From: Enoplolaimus lenunculus
Lineage: Eukaryota > Nematoda > Enoplea > Enoplida > Thoracostomopsidae
Length of the DNA stretch: 64,000 nucleotides
Direction of reading: 5' to 3'
NCBI GenBank assembly: GCA_030248215.1
Contig: JASANG010002871.1
Location: 248,001 to 312,000, forward strand
The position numbers and the translations under genes are program-made. Positions within the stretch are counted from its first letter, which is position 1, and every line of letters begins with the position of its first letter. The notes below the pieces were generated by a model. The model searched no databases. It saw only the letters and a list, made by a program, of their open reading frames with translations, and was not told where the DNA came from. Shown here one piece after another: positions 23,371-35,197 of the stretch.

Positions 23371-23986
23371 ATAAAACATATATATTGCATAAATACTTTG
23401 CCATTTTTTTCGCACATGTCCTAAGAACAACATGCAAAAACAACAAAAAACACGGTAAATTAATTATTTTATCTAGCTCTTTCCTGCAATAACTTTTAGA
23501 CGGTAATGATAAAGTACCACAGTACGCGCAATTCTATATTTAACATTAACATAATGCACAAACTGTATACAAAATGTCCGGCAATGCAATAAACTCTATG
23601 CAGACTTTTTTATTCTGAGCCAAAACGTCTGCATACGGTTTCGCTTTCGCCACTAGCCTTTTTAAGACAGTATATCGGGGACGATGGACGTTCGGAGTGA
23701 ACGTATTGTAACGTGTGAGTGACATAAGATAAAGCATAAAGGCTTTTCACGGGGTCGGAAAAATAACTAGCAGTGATAGCAATTACCGCTGTCTTAAAAC
23801 TGTGAAACTCGCACCGCTTGGCTATAGATCAAGCAGGCTCGAAGATAACCCCTCATGACAGCAGGCGTCAAAAAATATATGGGGGTAGGGTCAATTTATG
23901 AAATTAAAAAATTTAGTAAAACTCAGGATACACATCTCCGCTATTCTGCTAACCGTTACTAGAAAAGATTAAAATATATTGCATGT

Positions 23987-24163
23987 GGCCCATGTATAGA
24001 ACAGGGCTGGAATAGTTGTATAAGCATATTCCTAAGACTAAAGCCTAAGCCTAAATCTAACCTAAGCCTAAACAAAAGAGTTAGTGTAAAGTTAGTGTAA
24101 AGCTTAAGCTGACTGTACTACAGCCCAGCAGAAAAACGTTCCGGCCCAGTTCTGAACATGGGC
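23987..24163. repeat. TTAGGC-core MITE
   Basis: GGCCCATGTATAGAACAGGGC to CAGTTCTGAACATGGGCC. Confidence 0.6.
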
Positions 24164-24365
24164 CTCGTGTTGTAAATTTGGATCAACAAATAATGATACT
24201 TTGAAAATTAATAAATACCATAAGCATTTTAATTTCATAATCAAGTAAAATATTACACTTAAAATCTTCGAATACAAAATGTTAACTAAAATATGACTAA
24301 ACCGGACAGTTTTAAGAAGTTCTATTGTAGAAACAACGAATGCATCCAAATTGTATAAGAACTAT

Positions 24366-24520
24366 GGCCAACGTTACTTTACGGAGCGTAACAGTAGATT
24401 AAGCGCATTACTAAGCCTAAGCCTAAGCGTTGCAAAAATAAGTTCCTAAGCCTATTAATCCTAAGACTAAGCCTAAGCCTAAGCAAAAAATGTAAGCTAG
24501 AATGTAAATTTACTCTTTTG
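24366..24520. repeat. TTAGGC-core MITE, TTACTTT subtype, truncated
   Basis: GGCCAACGTTACTTTACGGAG start; core GCCTAAGCCTAAGC; right end lost near ACTCTTTTGATAA. Confidence 0.48.
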
Positions 24521-24611
24521 ATAAATTTTGTTATATACATTTCAAATAGCACAACTGGAGTACTAAATGTGTTGAAAAACTGAACAATAACCACTTTAAG
24601 AGTTGTTCGCA

Positions 24612-24715
24612 GAAAACTATGATCAGAAAAATAACGTAATTTCTGGTATTTCTATCACAAATCGAAACGAAGACTTGATTTTTACACCAAACGGAAACGG
24701 ATATCCGGTTATCAC
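24612..24715. repeat. GGATATCCGTTTCCG-type element, right half
   Basis: AACGTAATTTCTGGTATTTC and ACGGAAACGGATATCCGGTT. Confidence 0.42.
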
Positions 24716-24787
24716 CGTCGTTGCGGTACCATTTAGTATTTTTTCATGTCACAATTATACATCTTGAAAACAAACTATAACAATCTT

Positions 24788-24974
24788 GGCCCATGCTACT
24801 TTAAGGGGGTGTCCAGGTTTCTGGTGAATCTATAAAAGCGTAGGTGTAGATTCTAGATTACATTTTTTGGTTAGGCATTAAGGCTTAGGAACACATTTTT
24901 GCAACGCTTAGGTTTAGTTTTAGGCTAAGAAATACGCTAAATCTACCGTTACGCGCCTAAAAGTAACATTGGCC
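24788..24974. repeat. TTAGGC-core MITE, TTACTTT subtype
   Basis: GGCCCATGCTACTTTAAGGGG to CCTAAAAGTAACATTGGCC. Confidence 0.6.
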
Positions 24975-25121
24975 ATAAACTTAATATTTACAGCTGGTTA
25001 TTGCTAAATTTCGCTTCCGTCAGTCATTACGGCTTCAAAGATGAAATACCCACCGGTTTTGCCAGCAAAAACATTTCAACCAATGGGAGTTGTACCCCGC
25101 CCCGCCCCCCCATCAAAAAAA

Positions 25122-25484
25122 CTACCGTGAAAAATCAACATAATACGGCCTCAACGCTCGAGGTAACGACAACTGCAAAAATAACTCAGTTTCAGGTCGT
25201 TTACGTACTGGATCATATCCAATACAATGGTTACGAAAACACATTGTTGCATTGATATCGTCGCTATCATCATTATGAATGAAATTTTTGGCAAATTTCA
25301 CTTGTTGCTTGCGGCGTTGAGCGACGCAATCCGCGTTTGAGTAACATTCTGGTTTTGTTGCCAGAAATTGTACCAGAGATACGCGAACCAGTTGAGGGGC
25401 ACCAGGAAACGTATCAGCGCATTGTAGAATGGTTATAATGGCGAGAGTTATAATTAACAAATAGTTGACACTTGTGACTGACAT
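25122..25484 (-). CDS. Possible small secreted protein, 120 aa
   Basis: Single open frame of 120 residues starting MSVTSVNYLLIITLAIITIL, which reads as a signal peptide (hydrophobic core about residues 8-20, likely cleavage near 23-26). The mature part has four cysteines in two pairs (PECYSNADC and CFRNHC), a Lys/Arg-rich middle with an N-glycosylation site (NAT) and a basic tail. The paired-Cys spacing suggests a small extracellular disulfide protein, but I cannot name a family. A donor-like CCAGTACGTAAAC within codons after the last Cys could mean that the real exon ends there and continues elsewhere. No intron or neighbour supports it further. Confidence 0.42.
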   Translation of the reverse strand: MSVTSVNYLLIITLAIITILQCADTFPGAPQLVRVSLVQFLATKPECYSNADCVAQRRKQQVKFAKNFIHNDDSDDINATMCFRNHCIGYDPVRKRPETELFLQLSLPRALRPYYVDFSR

Positions 25485-25944
25485 AGCTAGTAGATTAATT
25501 AATGCAAAAAAATTAGCTAGTTTTAGTATGAAAGCAATATATGTCTGAAAGCAAAGTGCAGAAATTAATTATTCTCAGACGTGTGTAGCATCTACAAACA
25601 GTCGGCGGTGGGTTGTGTCACGTTTGAACTGAGACAGAAAAAGTTTCAAGGTTTGGTACATTTGCTGGATTAAACTCACTCTATCACTGTGTAAAAATTT
25701 TACTTTCATAGCTGTCGTAGTTCGCTTGACTGAGGACCGATTAATAACCGGAGATAGGTGCAAAACACAGTTGAAAATACCAGCCAAGGCAACACATCTA
25801 CGCTTATGACACTGATTCAAAATGTAAGCATGTGAAACGTGCTTGTCCTAGTGCATATGCAATAAATGCAATACGCATTATGTTGTATGCTTGCGGGTAG
25901 CATACGGTCGACACATACAGTTGACGAAAAATGTAGTTGGAGAA

Positions 25945-26170
25945 GCGGGTTACGTGGCGCAGTGGTAGAGTATTGGCCTAAACATCCGTAGGCTGAAAGT
26001 TTAATCCCCGCTCGGGAGGCCCATTTTTTCGGCTGCTTAGCTGAAAGGTCTGAAATCCCGGTTGCTACCTAGACTGACACGAAACATCTGCTTAAAATCT
26101 AGGTACCTGGAGTACTGTGAAGTCGTTGTGATTACTGCACAGGCCGTTAGCCATAATTGGTCATCAACGT
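25945..26170 (+). repeat. tRNA-derived SINE-like sequence
   Basis: The first 75 bases look like a tRNA: A-box TGGCGCAGTGGTAGAGT, AGCGGG at the 5' end pairing with CCCGCT at the 3' end, and a degenerate B-box (GTTTAATCCC). A non-tRNA body follows and ends at the TA-flanked element starting at 26175. Pol III origin is inferred. Confidence 0.55.
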
Positions 26171-26174
26171 AATA

Positions 26175-26665
26175 CTGTCTACGCTACTGTAAAAAATTGT
26201 CCACACACCTGGTTTTAAGGGCGGGACAAAACGACAATGTCCTTAAGCTATAAGGACTTCACAGGAGGTGTAACTAGATAGTGGGTTTTGAAAGCAGGTC
26301 CTTCGAAGGGACTAAAGACAATGTAGACACTGTCTGGACACAGTGTCTGACAATACGAGTTCCTTCGAACAGACCCTGTATAATTGCCAAGCGAAGTTCC
26401 TTCCGACAAACTTTGTGTTATGAAATATGCTGAGTCCCTTCTGACAGACTCTGGACAAAACAGTTGTCTTTTAAATAACGTATTGACAATTTAGCATGGG
26501 TATGGACGGCAACGTGACCAAGCATAGGTCGTTTAGAAAGAGTGCGAGTTGTCAGCAGGGTCTGCACAGAACATGAGTGACATTTGGACATGTAATTTGG
26601 AAACAATACAATTACAGACTTAGGGGCTCGTACGTGGGGACAATTTTTTACAGTAGCGTAGACAG
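26175..26665. repeat. 491-bp TIR element with TA duplication
   Basis: CTGTCTACGCTACTGTAAAA at the left is answered by its exact inverse at the right over about 30 bases (through AAAAAATTGTCC), flanked by TA on both sides. Tc1/mariner-like by end type; no transposase frame inside. It abuts the SINE at 25945. Confidence 0.65.
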
Positions 26666-26858
26666 TATAACTTGAATGACCCATAAAAGTTTCGTTAAAG
26701 CTTTGAAACAGTTGGCTCAAAATCATTTGCTCAATTTAATTATATTTCTTGACACGAAGATTTGGATGCAACTCATTTGTTTACACCTGTCACTGACGCA
26801 AAATAATAGTTGCAGAAGCTTTCTGCATTATTTGGCTCGATTTTCGTTAAGAAAAAAC

Positions 26859-27063
26859 GACCAATGTAAAGATCAGGGGCGGAACGTTTTTCGGTGAGAC
26901 TACAATAGAGCAAGCTTAAATTTTAGACTATTTTTTGCCTGGCTTAAGCTTAGGCTTAGGCTTAGGCTTAGGAATAGACTCATTCTTACGCTTAGGCTTA
27001 GGCTTGAGCTTAGGCTTTTTATATGCTTATAATACTGTTCCGCCCGTGTTCTTTACATTGGCC
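26859..27063. repeat. TTAGGC-core MITE
   Basis: GACCAATGTAAAGATCAGGGG to GTTCTTTACATTGGCC; the core has three successive TTAGGC units twice. Confidence 0.64.
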
Positions 27064-27783
27064 GAAATTTTTAGCTAAAAATCGTTCGTCCATCATTTGA
27101 ATAGACATTAAACAGCATACACCAGCCGATAGGCATATTTCAAAGCATAGCTTTATAGCTTATAGGCTTTAGGCTTAGGCTTCGGCTTAGCAAGCGAATA
27201 TTATTCGAACCTGCTTCTGTTCGTACGCCAAACTATGAATTACAATTTTTCGTTGAGAGTATATAGGGCGATTCGAGAAAAATTTGAATACGAAAATTAG
27301 AATTAATGCCGAATCAATTTAAATATCACCGTTTACAAGCCATGTTTCCACTGAAATACTACTACAATCATGTATTTATACACCTTCAAAACCCGCTGGA
27401 GAATAGACTATATTCATATTTGCCCACGCGATAAGGATAAAAGCGAAGAAAACACGTCTATATACACGATTGATTGAACAATTTGAAATAATCATCTGGC
27501 TCTTGCGTCTTAATAACTTAACTTTAGCTTAAACCAAAACTTAAGCTAAAATTGCTATGTGATATCAATAACATTAGTATTTTCGAAGCCATTTTTCTAT
27601 AAATTGACAGTAATGTCCCAACATGCTAATACACAGGATTCGCTGGAAGGTAACATAGCTAAATTTAGTTAACCTGTAATTCAGAAATTTATTAAAAATT
27701 TTGCCTGTTTAAGCCAAACAAGGCGAACATCAGTTAAGATAACGAAGCAAATAGTTTTCCTGCAGAAGTATATAGTTTATTTT

Positions 27784-28100
27784 GAGCCAGTGTAAAGAAT
27801 ATGGGCGGAACAGTTACCTAGTACAAGCTTATTCTTTAGCCTAAGCTAAGCCTAAGCGTGAGAATGAGCTTATACCTAAGCCTAAGCGTAACGATTAAGC
27901 CAAGTAAAAATTAGTCTATTAACGCTTAAGCTTACTCAATTCCAATCCCACAGGAAAACGTTCCGCCCCTGATCTTTACATGGGTCCTAGGCCAATGTAA
28001 AGAACATGGGCGGTGCAGTATTAAGAGCATAGTCCTAAGCGTAAGCCTAAGCCTAAGCCAAGCAAAAAAATTAATCTAAAGCTTTAGGTTACTCAATTGG
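27784..28100. repeat. Two adjacent TTAGGC-core MITEs
   Basis: 27784-27987 full copy; 27990-28100 a second copy beginning GGCCAATGTAAAGAACATGGG and truncated at the right. Confidence 0.55.
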
Positions 28101-28287
28101 TTAAAAATTTAATATTTAATTTGATGATATAAAGAACAACCCAAATGTTGAATTTTTCAAATAGATCACAGAGTTCGATTCTGTTTTTGTTTACAAAAAA
28201 TTACTCAAAAGCTATTAAGTGCTTGTTCGGCGTGTGAGTGGGACGAAAACTTTCAATCAACGTTTTCAATCTTCAGCTTGTAATCAA

Positions 28288-28446
28288 GCCAGTGGCCAGC
28301 TCAGCTTGCTCGAGGGCGATACATTTTTCAAGAGGTGTATAGAAAGGTTTTCGATGACTTTACAAGCAAGGTTGACTAGGAGGGGCCAAAACAGTTTTAA
28401 GAGGGAGCTGAGCCCCTCCTGCCGTCCCCGTTGGCTACGGGCGAGT
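28288..28446. repeat. hAT-like CGTAGCC MITE, reverse
   Basis: CCAGTGGCCAGCTCAGCTTGC to CGTTGGCTACGGGCG; flanks TAATCAAG and TAATTCAAG. Confidence 0.55.
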
Positions 28447-28547
28447 TAGTAATTCAAGTAAATTTGTAAGAGGTTAAAAGCTAATCGATAATTGACTGTG
28501 AAATGTCTCAGTAGTCCTTTGAGTTCAAGGTTGACTATACATTTTTC

Positions 28548-29013
28548 GGCCCATGTAAAGATCGACGGCAGAACATTTTTCTGTGGGACTGCAGTAGAGC
28601 AACCTTAAGCTGTATACTAATTTTGTTGCTTACACTAGAGCTTAGTTTTAGGCTTCGACGTAGGGTAAAAACGCATTGTTACGCTCAAGCTTAGGCTTAC
28701 AATTAGAAATATGCATAGTCTACTTTTTTGCAGTGTAAATTCCAATGATGTTAATCAATCAACTCAGACGGAAATTTAGTTATTTCTCAGCTAATAACAG
28801 TAAACTTTAACTCAGTCTGAGTTGAGTTGATTCTACCCGAAGAGTTGAGTTCATTCCGGGAAAGTTAATTAATTAAATCAGAATGAGTTCGTATCAACTC
28901 TGAATTATGTGTTCTGATAGTCCTAAATCAGACTGAATGATTCAACTCATTCTGACTTAAAATCAAGTCACTAGAATTTACAGTGCGGGCTCTGTTCTAT
29001 AGATACGTTGGCC
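28548..29013. repeat. TTAGGC-core MITE interrupted by a CACTGTAAATTCC MITE
   Basis: Host starts GGCCCATGTAAAGATC and ends TGTTCTATAGATACGTTGGCC; the guest occupies 28737-28985. Confidence 0.55.
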
Positions 29014-29232
29014 AATTTTTCAATAGAGTAAAGAGTTCGATTCTGGGTTTGTTTAATACTTAAAATTTTCAAAAAGTTATTTGGTTCTTGTTCGTTGTGA
29101 GTGGAATTAAAATGTAATAAATGTTGTTTTGAACGTTCAATAGCAACTTCAAAAAAGGTTTTAATCTAATGGATAATTAAATGCCAACTGCCTCAGGACG
29201 CCATTGTGTTTTTGGTTAACTATAAATTTTTC

Positions 29233-29425
29233 GGCCCATGTTACTTTAAGGGACGACCAGGTTTAAGGTGGGTCTATAAAAGAGTAGGTTTAGATTCTAG
29301 ATAACATTTTTTGCTTAGGCTTAGGCTTAGGCTTAGGAACTCAATTTTGCAACGCATAGGCTAAGGCTTAAGCTTAGGAATACGCTTAATCTACTATTAC
29401 GTCCCTTAAAGTATTAACATTGGCC
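29233..29425. repeat. TTAGGC-core MITE, TTACTTT subtype
   Basis: GGCCCATGTTACTTTAAGGG to AGTATTAACATTGGCC. Confidence 0.6.
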
Positions 29426-29737
29426 AATTTTTTATAGATCAAGAAGTTCGATTCTGTTTTTGTTTACACTTATAATCTTTCAAAAAGCTATTAAGTACTC
29501 GTTCGTCGGGACTATGGGATAAACATTTAACAAAAGGTGTTTTGAATTTTCGTCTCGTAATTTAAGCAAATTCAAACATTAAAAGTTAATTCGTAATTAA
29601 CTATGAAATGTCTCAGAAGACCTTTGAGCTTTTATTTTCAACAGATCAAAAAGTTCGATTTTGTTTTTGTTTACTTAAAATTTCTCAAAAAAAGCTATTT
29701 GGTCTTCATTCTTTGTGAATGGAATGAAAACTTAAGT

Positions 29738-30010
29738 TCTATTTACACGTGGAAGTTTTTGAGGCGAGAAGTAGCAGCTACAAATTGTACGCAAAACTTG
29801 CATTGTTTCATCAGCCAATGAGAAAGCGGCTGCATTAAATTCAGTGAATTTGCATGGTTATTCACACATGTGAACTAAATTCCTAGCTACGATTATTAAT
29901 GAATTATTTGCAGTAGCAAGTTTTCGAACGCGGATTTTGGATAAAACTTGCACGTGCAAATGACAACTGCAAGTTCTCCAAGCAACAAACTTGCACGTGT
30001 GAATAGGGCT
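29738..30010. repeat. CACGTGCAAGTTT TIR element
   Basis: TACACGTGGAAGTTTTTGAGG at the left, AACTTGCACGTGTGAATAGGG at the right; interior GCAGCTGCAA-like words. A second copy lies within 50466-50777. Confidence 0.52.
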
Positions 30011-30019
30011 TTAGCTAAA

Positions 30020-30247
30020 GTTGTTTTGAATCTTTGTTTGTCAATCGCATCGTGTTTAACAATTGCAACACGTATACATAGTACTAAATCACCACAAGAC
30101 GTGAGAGCTCCCTCGGGCTCGAGCGTCCAAGCTCCTATAGTTGAGTGGTGATGGTATACACCTCCCACTCCAGTCATTGAAGTTCGAATCCTAGCATAAA
30201 AGTAGGTCTCAGGGGAAATAGAAAATATTCTTGTGAGAAAGGGTTAA
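30020..30247. repeat. piggyBac-like MITE, right part
   Basis: Carries GTTGAGTGGTGATGGTATAC, GTTCGAATCCTAGCATAA and the right end GTGAGAAAGGGTTAA; left terminus not found. Confidence 0.58.
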
Positions 30248-30249
30248 TA

Positions 30250-32120
30250 CACCTTACTTTTAAGTTTAACAAATTGTATTAAATGTAAAACGGCTGTTGT
30301 ATATTTTCCTTCAAATGTAAAGTTAAGGCTTAGACTTAAACACAGACTTAGTCTGAACGGTAAGCGTTTGTTTACGTGAAATTAACTCTAAATGTGAAAT
30401 CTGGTAATGATGTGAAAACTTGTATTGAACCCGTACTGTAAAACCGACACTCCGATTCCGAGGTTTGGTTTCCAATGGTCACGGGGGTATGAGAGGGAGG
30501 TCCCCATTTTTAGTCCCAATCAATAGGAGTCTGTAATCTCTAATAAGGATCTGTGTAATCTATGGACACTAATCCCGAGTGGGGTAACGGTCACTGACCT
30601 TCCCACGTTTTGATTATAAAACTGATACGCGTTTTTGACTCCCCTCTTTTTGAAACACAAACAACTTCAGGGTTTATTAGTACCCAAAACGTGGGATAGG
30701 TTCATTGCCCGATCAAAACCTGTGGGTCACAGTTCACCTAGCAACTATGCACCTTTCTGTTGGTTGCGTTTAAGCAAATAAAAAATGAAATCTGTACCTG
30801 ATAAATTTCTGTCAAGATGACAGTAGTCGTAGAAATCATTATTTATGGTTTAAAATCTTTAGTAGTATTAGGTATATGTGTGCATTATTTCCGGTTCGTT
30901 TTGATCTCGGTGATTTAAAGTGCCGGAATTTACGGTCTTTACAACAGCGCGCTTAGCGGTTTCGAGTATTTTACATTGAACTTTTAAGCGTTATCATGTT
31001 TAATAGTTTTGTACTGTTCGCTTTATCAAATTGTGGCCTGATCAACCATCGCTTATTGGAAAATGTGAACATGTCTAAATTACTAAATTAACAGCCATCC
31101 CACTTTTGAGAACTGAATGGCGCCCATGCCGTAAATGAGTTGAGATTCTAAACCCTAATTAGAAACCATAAATGTCAATTATCCCAAACTGTAGTGCATA
31201 AATGACGCTAGGACTAAAATAAACTTGAGTTCGAAACTTTAAAGCATACGTACTTTATTTTGGAAAGTACTTTCATAAGTATAAATTTGCATTATCGATC
31301 AAGCTTTTGACCACAAGCCAAATAACAGTTTTTCAGCAACGAATGGCAGCAGAGGGCGGGTTAAAAATAAATAACAGTCCGTAACTGAATAAAAGGAGGG
31401 TACCCTCTCGAGAGGATAAATCAATGTCAGTCCAGTTGGTTGTATATAATCTTATGCCGCTCAATTAGAAAAAATTAAAACAACAACAACAACAACAACC
31501 ACAACAACAACAACAACAAGAAGACAGCGTAAACCAAATTTTCCAAGTCAGGATTGAAATTTTTCCAAATCCTGGGTCAACTAACTTACGGTTGATGCGG
31601 TGTTACAGTTATGCGAGGTCCACGTTATAACCGGGGCAGCTTGGGACACGTTTTGTCCCTATTAGACTATATTGGGTAACATTTTGTCTACTTATAGACG
31701 TTATATCGTATTCAAAAATTCGTATTGCTCGGCGATTATCGTATGTGGCATTACACTGTCCCGCTAAATATCATATGATATTCGTTCAAATTTTGGAATA
31801 TCAAATGATATTCGCATAAATGTGGCACAGTATCACATGACGTACCGACTCTTGAACACGTTGAACATGTGAGAGCGGTGGTTTGTAAGCTAATGTCATA
31901 TGACATTCGAGCATTGTCTGTTGACCCGATATAAGAGCCTGAACGTTGACGTCGAATCAATATGGGAAAAACCGTGACCCGTCTGCCCGGTTATACCATG
32001 AATCCCGCATTTTGCGGCAGTGCATGTGCCCCACCGTAAACACTATCGTTGTAGTTACACGATGCACTGTGCCTAGTAAATGTGAGCAAACACCACCTAC
32101 AAAAGCTTTATAAAATCATT
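30250..32120. other. Gene-free stretch
   Basis: Holds TATCATATGATATTCG-type inverted words at 31760-31910, a CAA microsatellite and a segment near 31360-31430 similar to 9470-9560; no supported gene. Confidence 0.45.
31479..31519. repeat. (CAA)n microsatellite
   Basis: Run of CAA with one CCA and an AAG end; no reading frame around it. Confidence 0.8.
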
Positions 32121-32128
32121 ATTCGCTG

Positions 32129-32333
32129 GGCAAATGTTACTTTTAGGGGCGCACGCAGTATATTAAGCATATTCCTAAGCCTAAGCCTAAACTTAAGCGT
32201 TGCAAAAATGTGTTCCTAAGTCAAGCCTATGCCTAAGCCTATTAGCCTAAGCAAAAAATTGTAATCTAGAATCTATACCCACTCTTTTATAGACCCACCA
32301 GAAACTTTCACGCCCCTTAAAGTAACATGGGCC
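32129..32333. repeat. TTAGGC-core MITE, perfect 8-bp duplication
   Basis: ATTCGCTG at 32121-32128 and again at 32334-32341 flank GGCAAATGTTACTTTTAGGGG...AGTAACATGGGCC. Confidence 0.75.
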
Positions 32334-32809
32334 ATTCGCTGTAATAAACTTGGTGGCGAACCGATCTCCAAAGAATACTTACTTATGTAAAACTATTAAA
32401 AGCCGAAAACGAAAACGAGAAAAAATTTCCGCTTCTATAATTCAGCTGATTATTCTAAAGCCTGTGTAATTGCGCTTATATCGAGGTATTGGAGGCTTAT
32501 GTATAGCTGCTAGTGCTAGCTTTGTTCGCGGACGTGTCTGGTCTACAGGGCGCTATTTGAATTTACGTTTATAGGCATTGCGTGTAAGCTTATGTTTCGA
32601 TAGCTGGACCATGTAATAAATAAATTGGCTAATTGTGTTCAATGCTACTAGTCACAAGAGAGTTTCAATTCAATTTACTTGACGATTACGACTTAGCAAA
32701 TACGAACGATAACAATTTACCAATTGCTGAAAAGAAGTTGACATGATGTCGCCAAAAAATTGTAACTACGAAACTTATACGTGCAAGTTTTTGTGGGGCA
32801 TATACCTCA

Positions 32810-32952
32810 ACATAGCCACACGATACAACAAATATTACTAACACAAACAAGGAATGTAGAGATGAAGGCACCCAATATACCTAATGAAACAATTGGCATG
32901 GCTCCACCAAATGTGAACCGAATTCCGCGGAGAATCCCAAATAAACAAACAA
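32810..32952 (-). other. Ambiguous candidate exon, hydrophobic in one frame
   Basis: Minus strand after a TTGATTGTTAG acceptor. One frame reads FTFGGAMPIVSLGILGAFIS and more hydrophobic residues, like a transmembrane segment; a second frame reads LGFSAEFGSHLVEPCQLFH then stop. No matching partner exon was found. Confidence 0.18.
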
Positions 32953-33104
32953 CTAACAATCAAAACCTCAAAGAACCATATGATTATAACAAAAATAGGA
33001 TTTAGCTTATGCGCTTTGCATATATCACAACTTTTATCGCTATGCGACACAATAGTTCATTGAAATAAAAACCTGTGACACTTTTGATAAAATTAAATCA
33101 TACA

Positions 33105-33359
33105 CACTCTGTAAATACCAATGAGTTGATTAATCTAATTCAGCTAGCGAGTTGGTTATTTCTGAATTAATATCAGTAAACATTAACTCACTCTTAGTTG
33201 AGTTGATTTTCACTCTGAGTTGAGTTGACTTTGGGTGAGTTGATTAATTAACTCAGAATGAATTGAATCAACTTAAAATTGTGACTTCTGATAGTCCTAA
33301 CTCAGACTGAGTGATTCAACTCTTTATGAGTTAAAATCAACTCACTGAAATTTACAATG
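33105..33359. repeat. CACTGTAAATTCC MITE
   Basis: Full copy, ends CACTCTGTAAATACC and GAAATTTACAATG. Confidence 0.6.
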
Positions 33360-33504
33360 CGTTTGCTTCATTTTAGTGTTTTGCTAATATTTTAACAAAA
33401 TGACAGAAAACAATGTTTAAAATTCAAATAAGCAATGGTCAGAAGCACCGGATCTTGTGAGATGCAAGTTTAATGCTTACACTTTACACTCAACATAGCT
33501 GTTC

Positions 33505-33703
33505 GCAGGCCAATTTTCAATTGTCCTAGGCCAATCTGCTATTCTGAGCAAATGGCAGATTCGCACAAAAAATTGCAAGATATATACGTGATTTATAACT
33601 AATTTTGAATGTAAAAATAAGTTAATTTCCGTTATTTCTACAACGGAAACGGACACCAATTTTTGCCGCCAACGGAAACGAAAACGGATATCCGGTTACA
33701 CCC
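33505..33703. repeat. GGATATCCGTTTCCG-type element, right half
   Basis: TACAACGGAAACGGACACC and GGATATCCGGTTACACCCTG terminus. Confidence 0.48.
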
Positions 33704-33921
33704 TGAGAGTCTTCCTTTAATCAAGACTTTTCTCTGTCTGCACTATTTAAGACATTTTAACAATAATCGTACAGTAAAAATAAGCTTAGTTTAAAACCAG
33801 TTAAACCTAGGCAACTGTGTGATAAGGACACACTCGATTCCTATATGCTGTTAATATTTGACGTATTTTTTTAGTCAGATGCGAACCGAAATACTAAAAT
33901 TGACCTATTTTCTGGCATTTT

Positions 33922-34095
33922 AAAGAATTGCGCTCTGCTCCCCGTTCGCCGGCGCGCAGTAGGGCAAACAAATTTCCGCCGAACGCCACCAAATTGATTT
34001 TGACTATACATTCTTACTAGCAACGTATAGCGGCACGCAGCGACGTCCGGCGGCACGTGGCAGTTTCCGATTTGAAATGTATAGCGCAATCCTAA
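33922..34095. repeat. GC-rich TIR element
   Basis: ATTGCGCTCTGCTCCCCG to AAATGTATAGCGCAATCC; a CpG-rich island in AT-rich surroundings, related to 40862 and 47357. Confidence 0.45.
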
Positions 34096-34332
34096 GTCTT
34101 CGAACACAAACGCTGGTAAAAATTGCATACATTTATTCTATTTTTGACGCATCGCTAGACAAACACTTTAGCTTGTATTTATTGTTTAGGCTTCTTTCTA
34201 AACGTAGACAACTTAATTATATATTCGAACAGAATAGCTCCTACCTAACGCAATTTCTAGACTTTTATGCCTATTAATTTTATATTATATCTAAAGCAAA
34301 ACAAACGCCTTGCAGTGTTCGGGCGAACCAGT

Positions 34333-34713
34333 GCATTGTAAATTTCATTGGGTTGATTTTAACTCAGAATGAGTTGAATCACTCAGTCTGAGTTAGGACT
34401 ATCAGAACTCAGAATTTTGAGTACATTCAATTCATTCTGACATAATTGATCAATTCACGCAGAATCAACTCAACTTAGAGTGAGGAACAACTCAACTCAA
34501 AGTGAGTTAATGTTTACTGAAATTAATGCGGAAGTAACCAACTCGCGAGCTGAATTGATTAATCAACTCATTGGAATTTACAGTGTGGGCTTTCTGAAAT
34601 AATTTTACATAAACACCTAATTTAACGAACTCGGGAGCTGAATTGATTAATCAACTCATTGGAATTTACAGTGTGGGCTTTCTGAAATAATTTTACATAA
34701 ACACCTAATTTTA
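34333..34713. repeat. CACTGTAAATTCC MITE plus tandem copy of its end
   Basis: MITE 34333-34585, then an about 85-bp direct duplication of its right end with the adjoining flank (CTTTCTGAAATAATTTTACA), nearly identical. Confidence 0.6.
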
Positions 34714-34811
34714 CTCTCATCGTTTTCTCATTTGCCATTCGTAAGCCGTCTTTAGTGAACAAATCAACAAATGCTAAAAAACTCACTTATCAATGAGTAA
34801 TATTCATTGCA

Positions 34812-35172
34812 TAGCCAATGCATAAAACAGGGCCGTTACAGCAGTACAAGCTTTTTTCTAAGCCCAAGGGTAAGCCTAATCCTAAGTGTAACAACTAGCT
34901 TATACCTGAATCGGCCAATGTAAACAACAGGGGCGGAACAGTATTACATGTTTTTATTTCTAATCGTAAGCCTAAGCCAAAGCGTAACAATAAGTTTATT
35001 CCTAAGCCGTAAGCCTAAACCTAAGCCTAAACCATGCAAAAATATAACTCGAAAGCTTAAGCTTACTCTTTTCTTGTCCCACAGAAAAACGTTCCGCCCC
35101 TGATTAAAGAATACGCTTACTCTACGGCAGTCTCATTAAAAAACGTTCCGCTCATGATCCTTACATGCACCT
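34812..35172. repeat. Nested TTAGGC-core MITEs
   Basis: Outer copy (GCCAATGCATAAAACAGGGC ... GATCCTTACATGCACC) split by an inner copy starting GGCCAATGTAAACAACAGGGG at 34913 and ending near 35105. Confidence 0.5.
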
Positions 35173-35197
35173 CTCATTGTCCAACCGATTTTGAGAA

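Noticed and set aside
26900-27030. Internal telomere (TTAGGC)n
   Set aside because: Short, interrupted, and always inside MITE ends; not a telomere.
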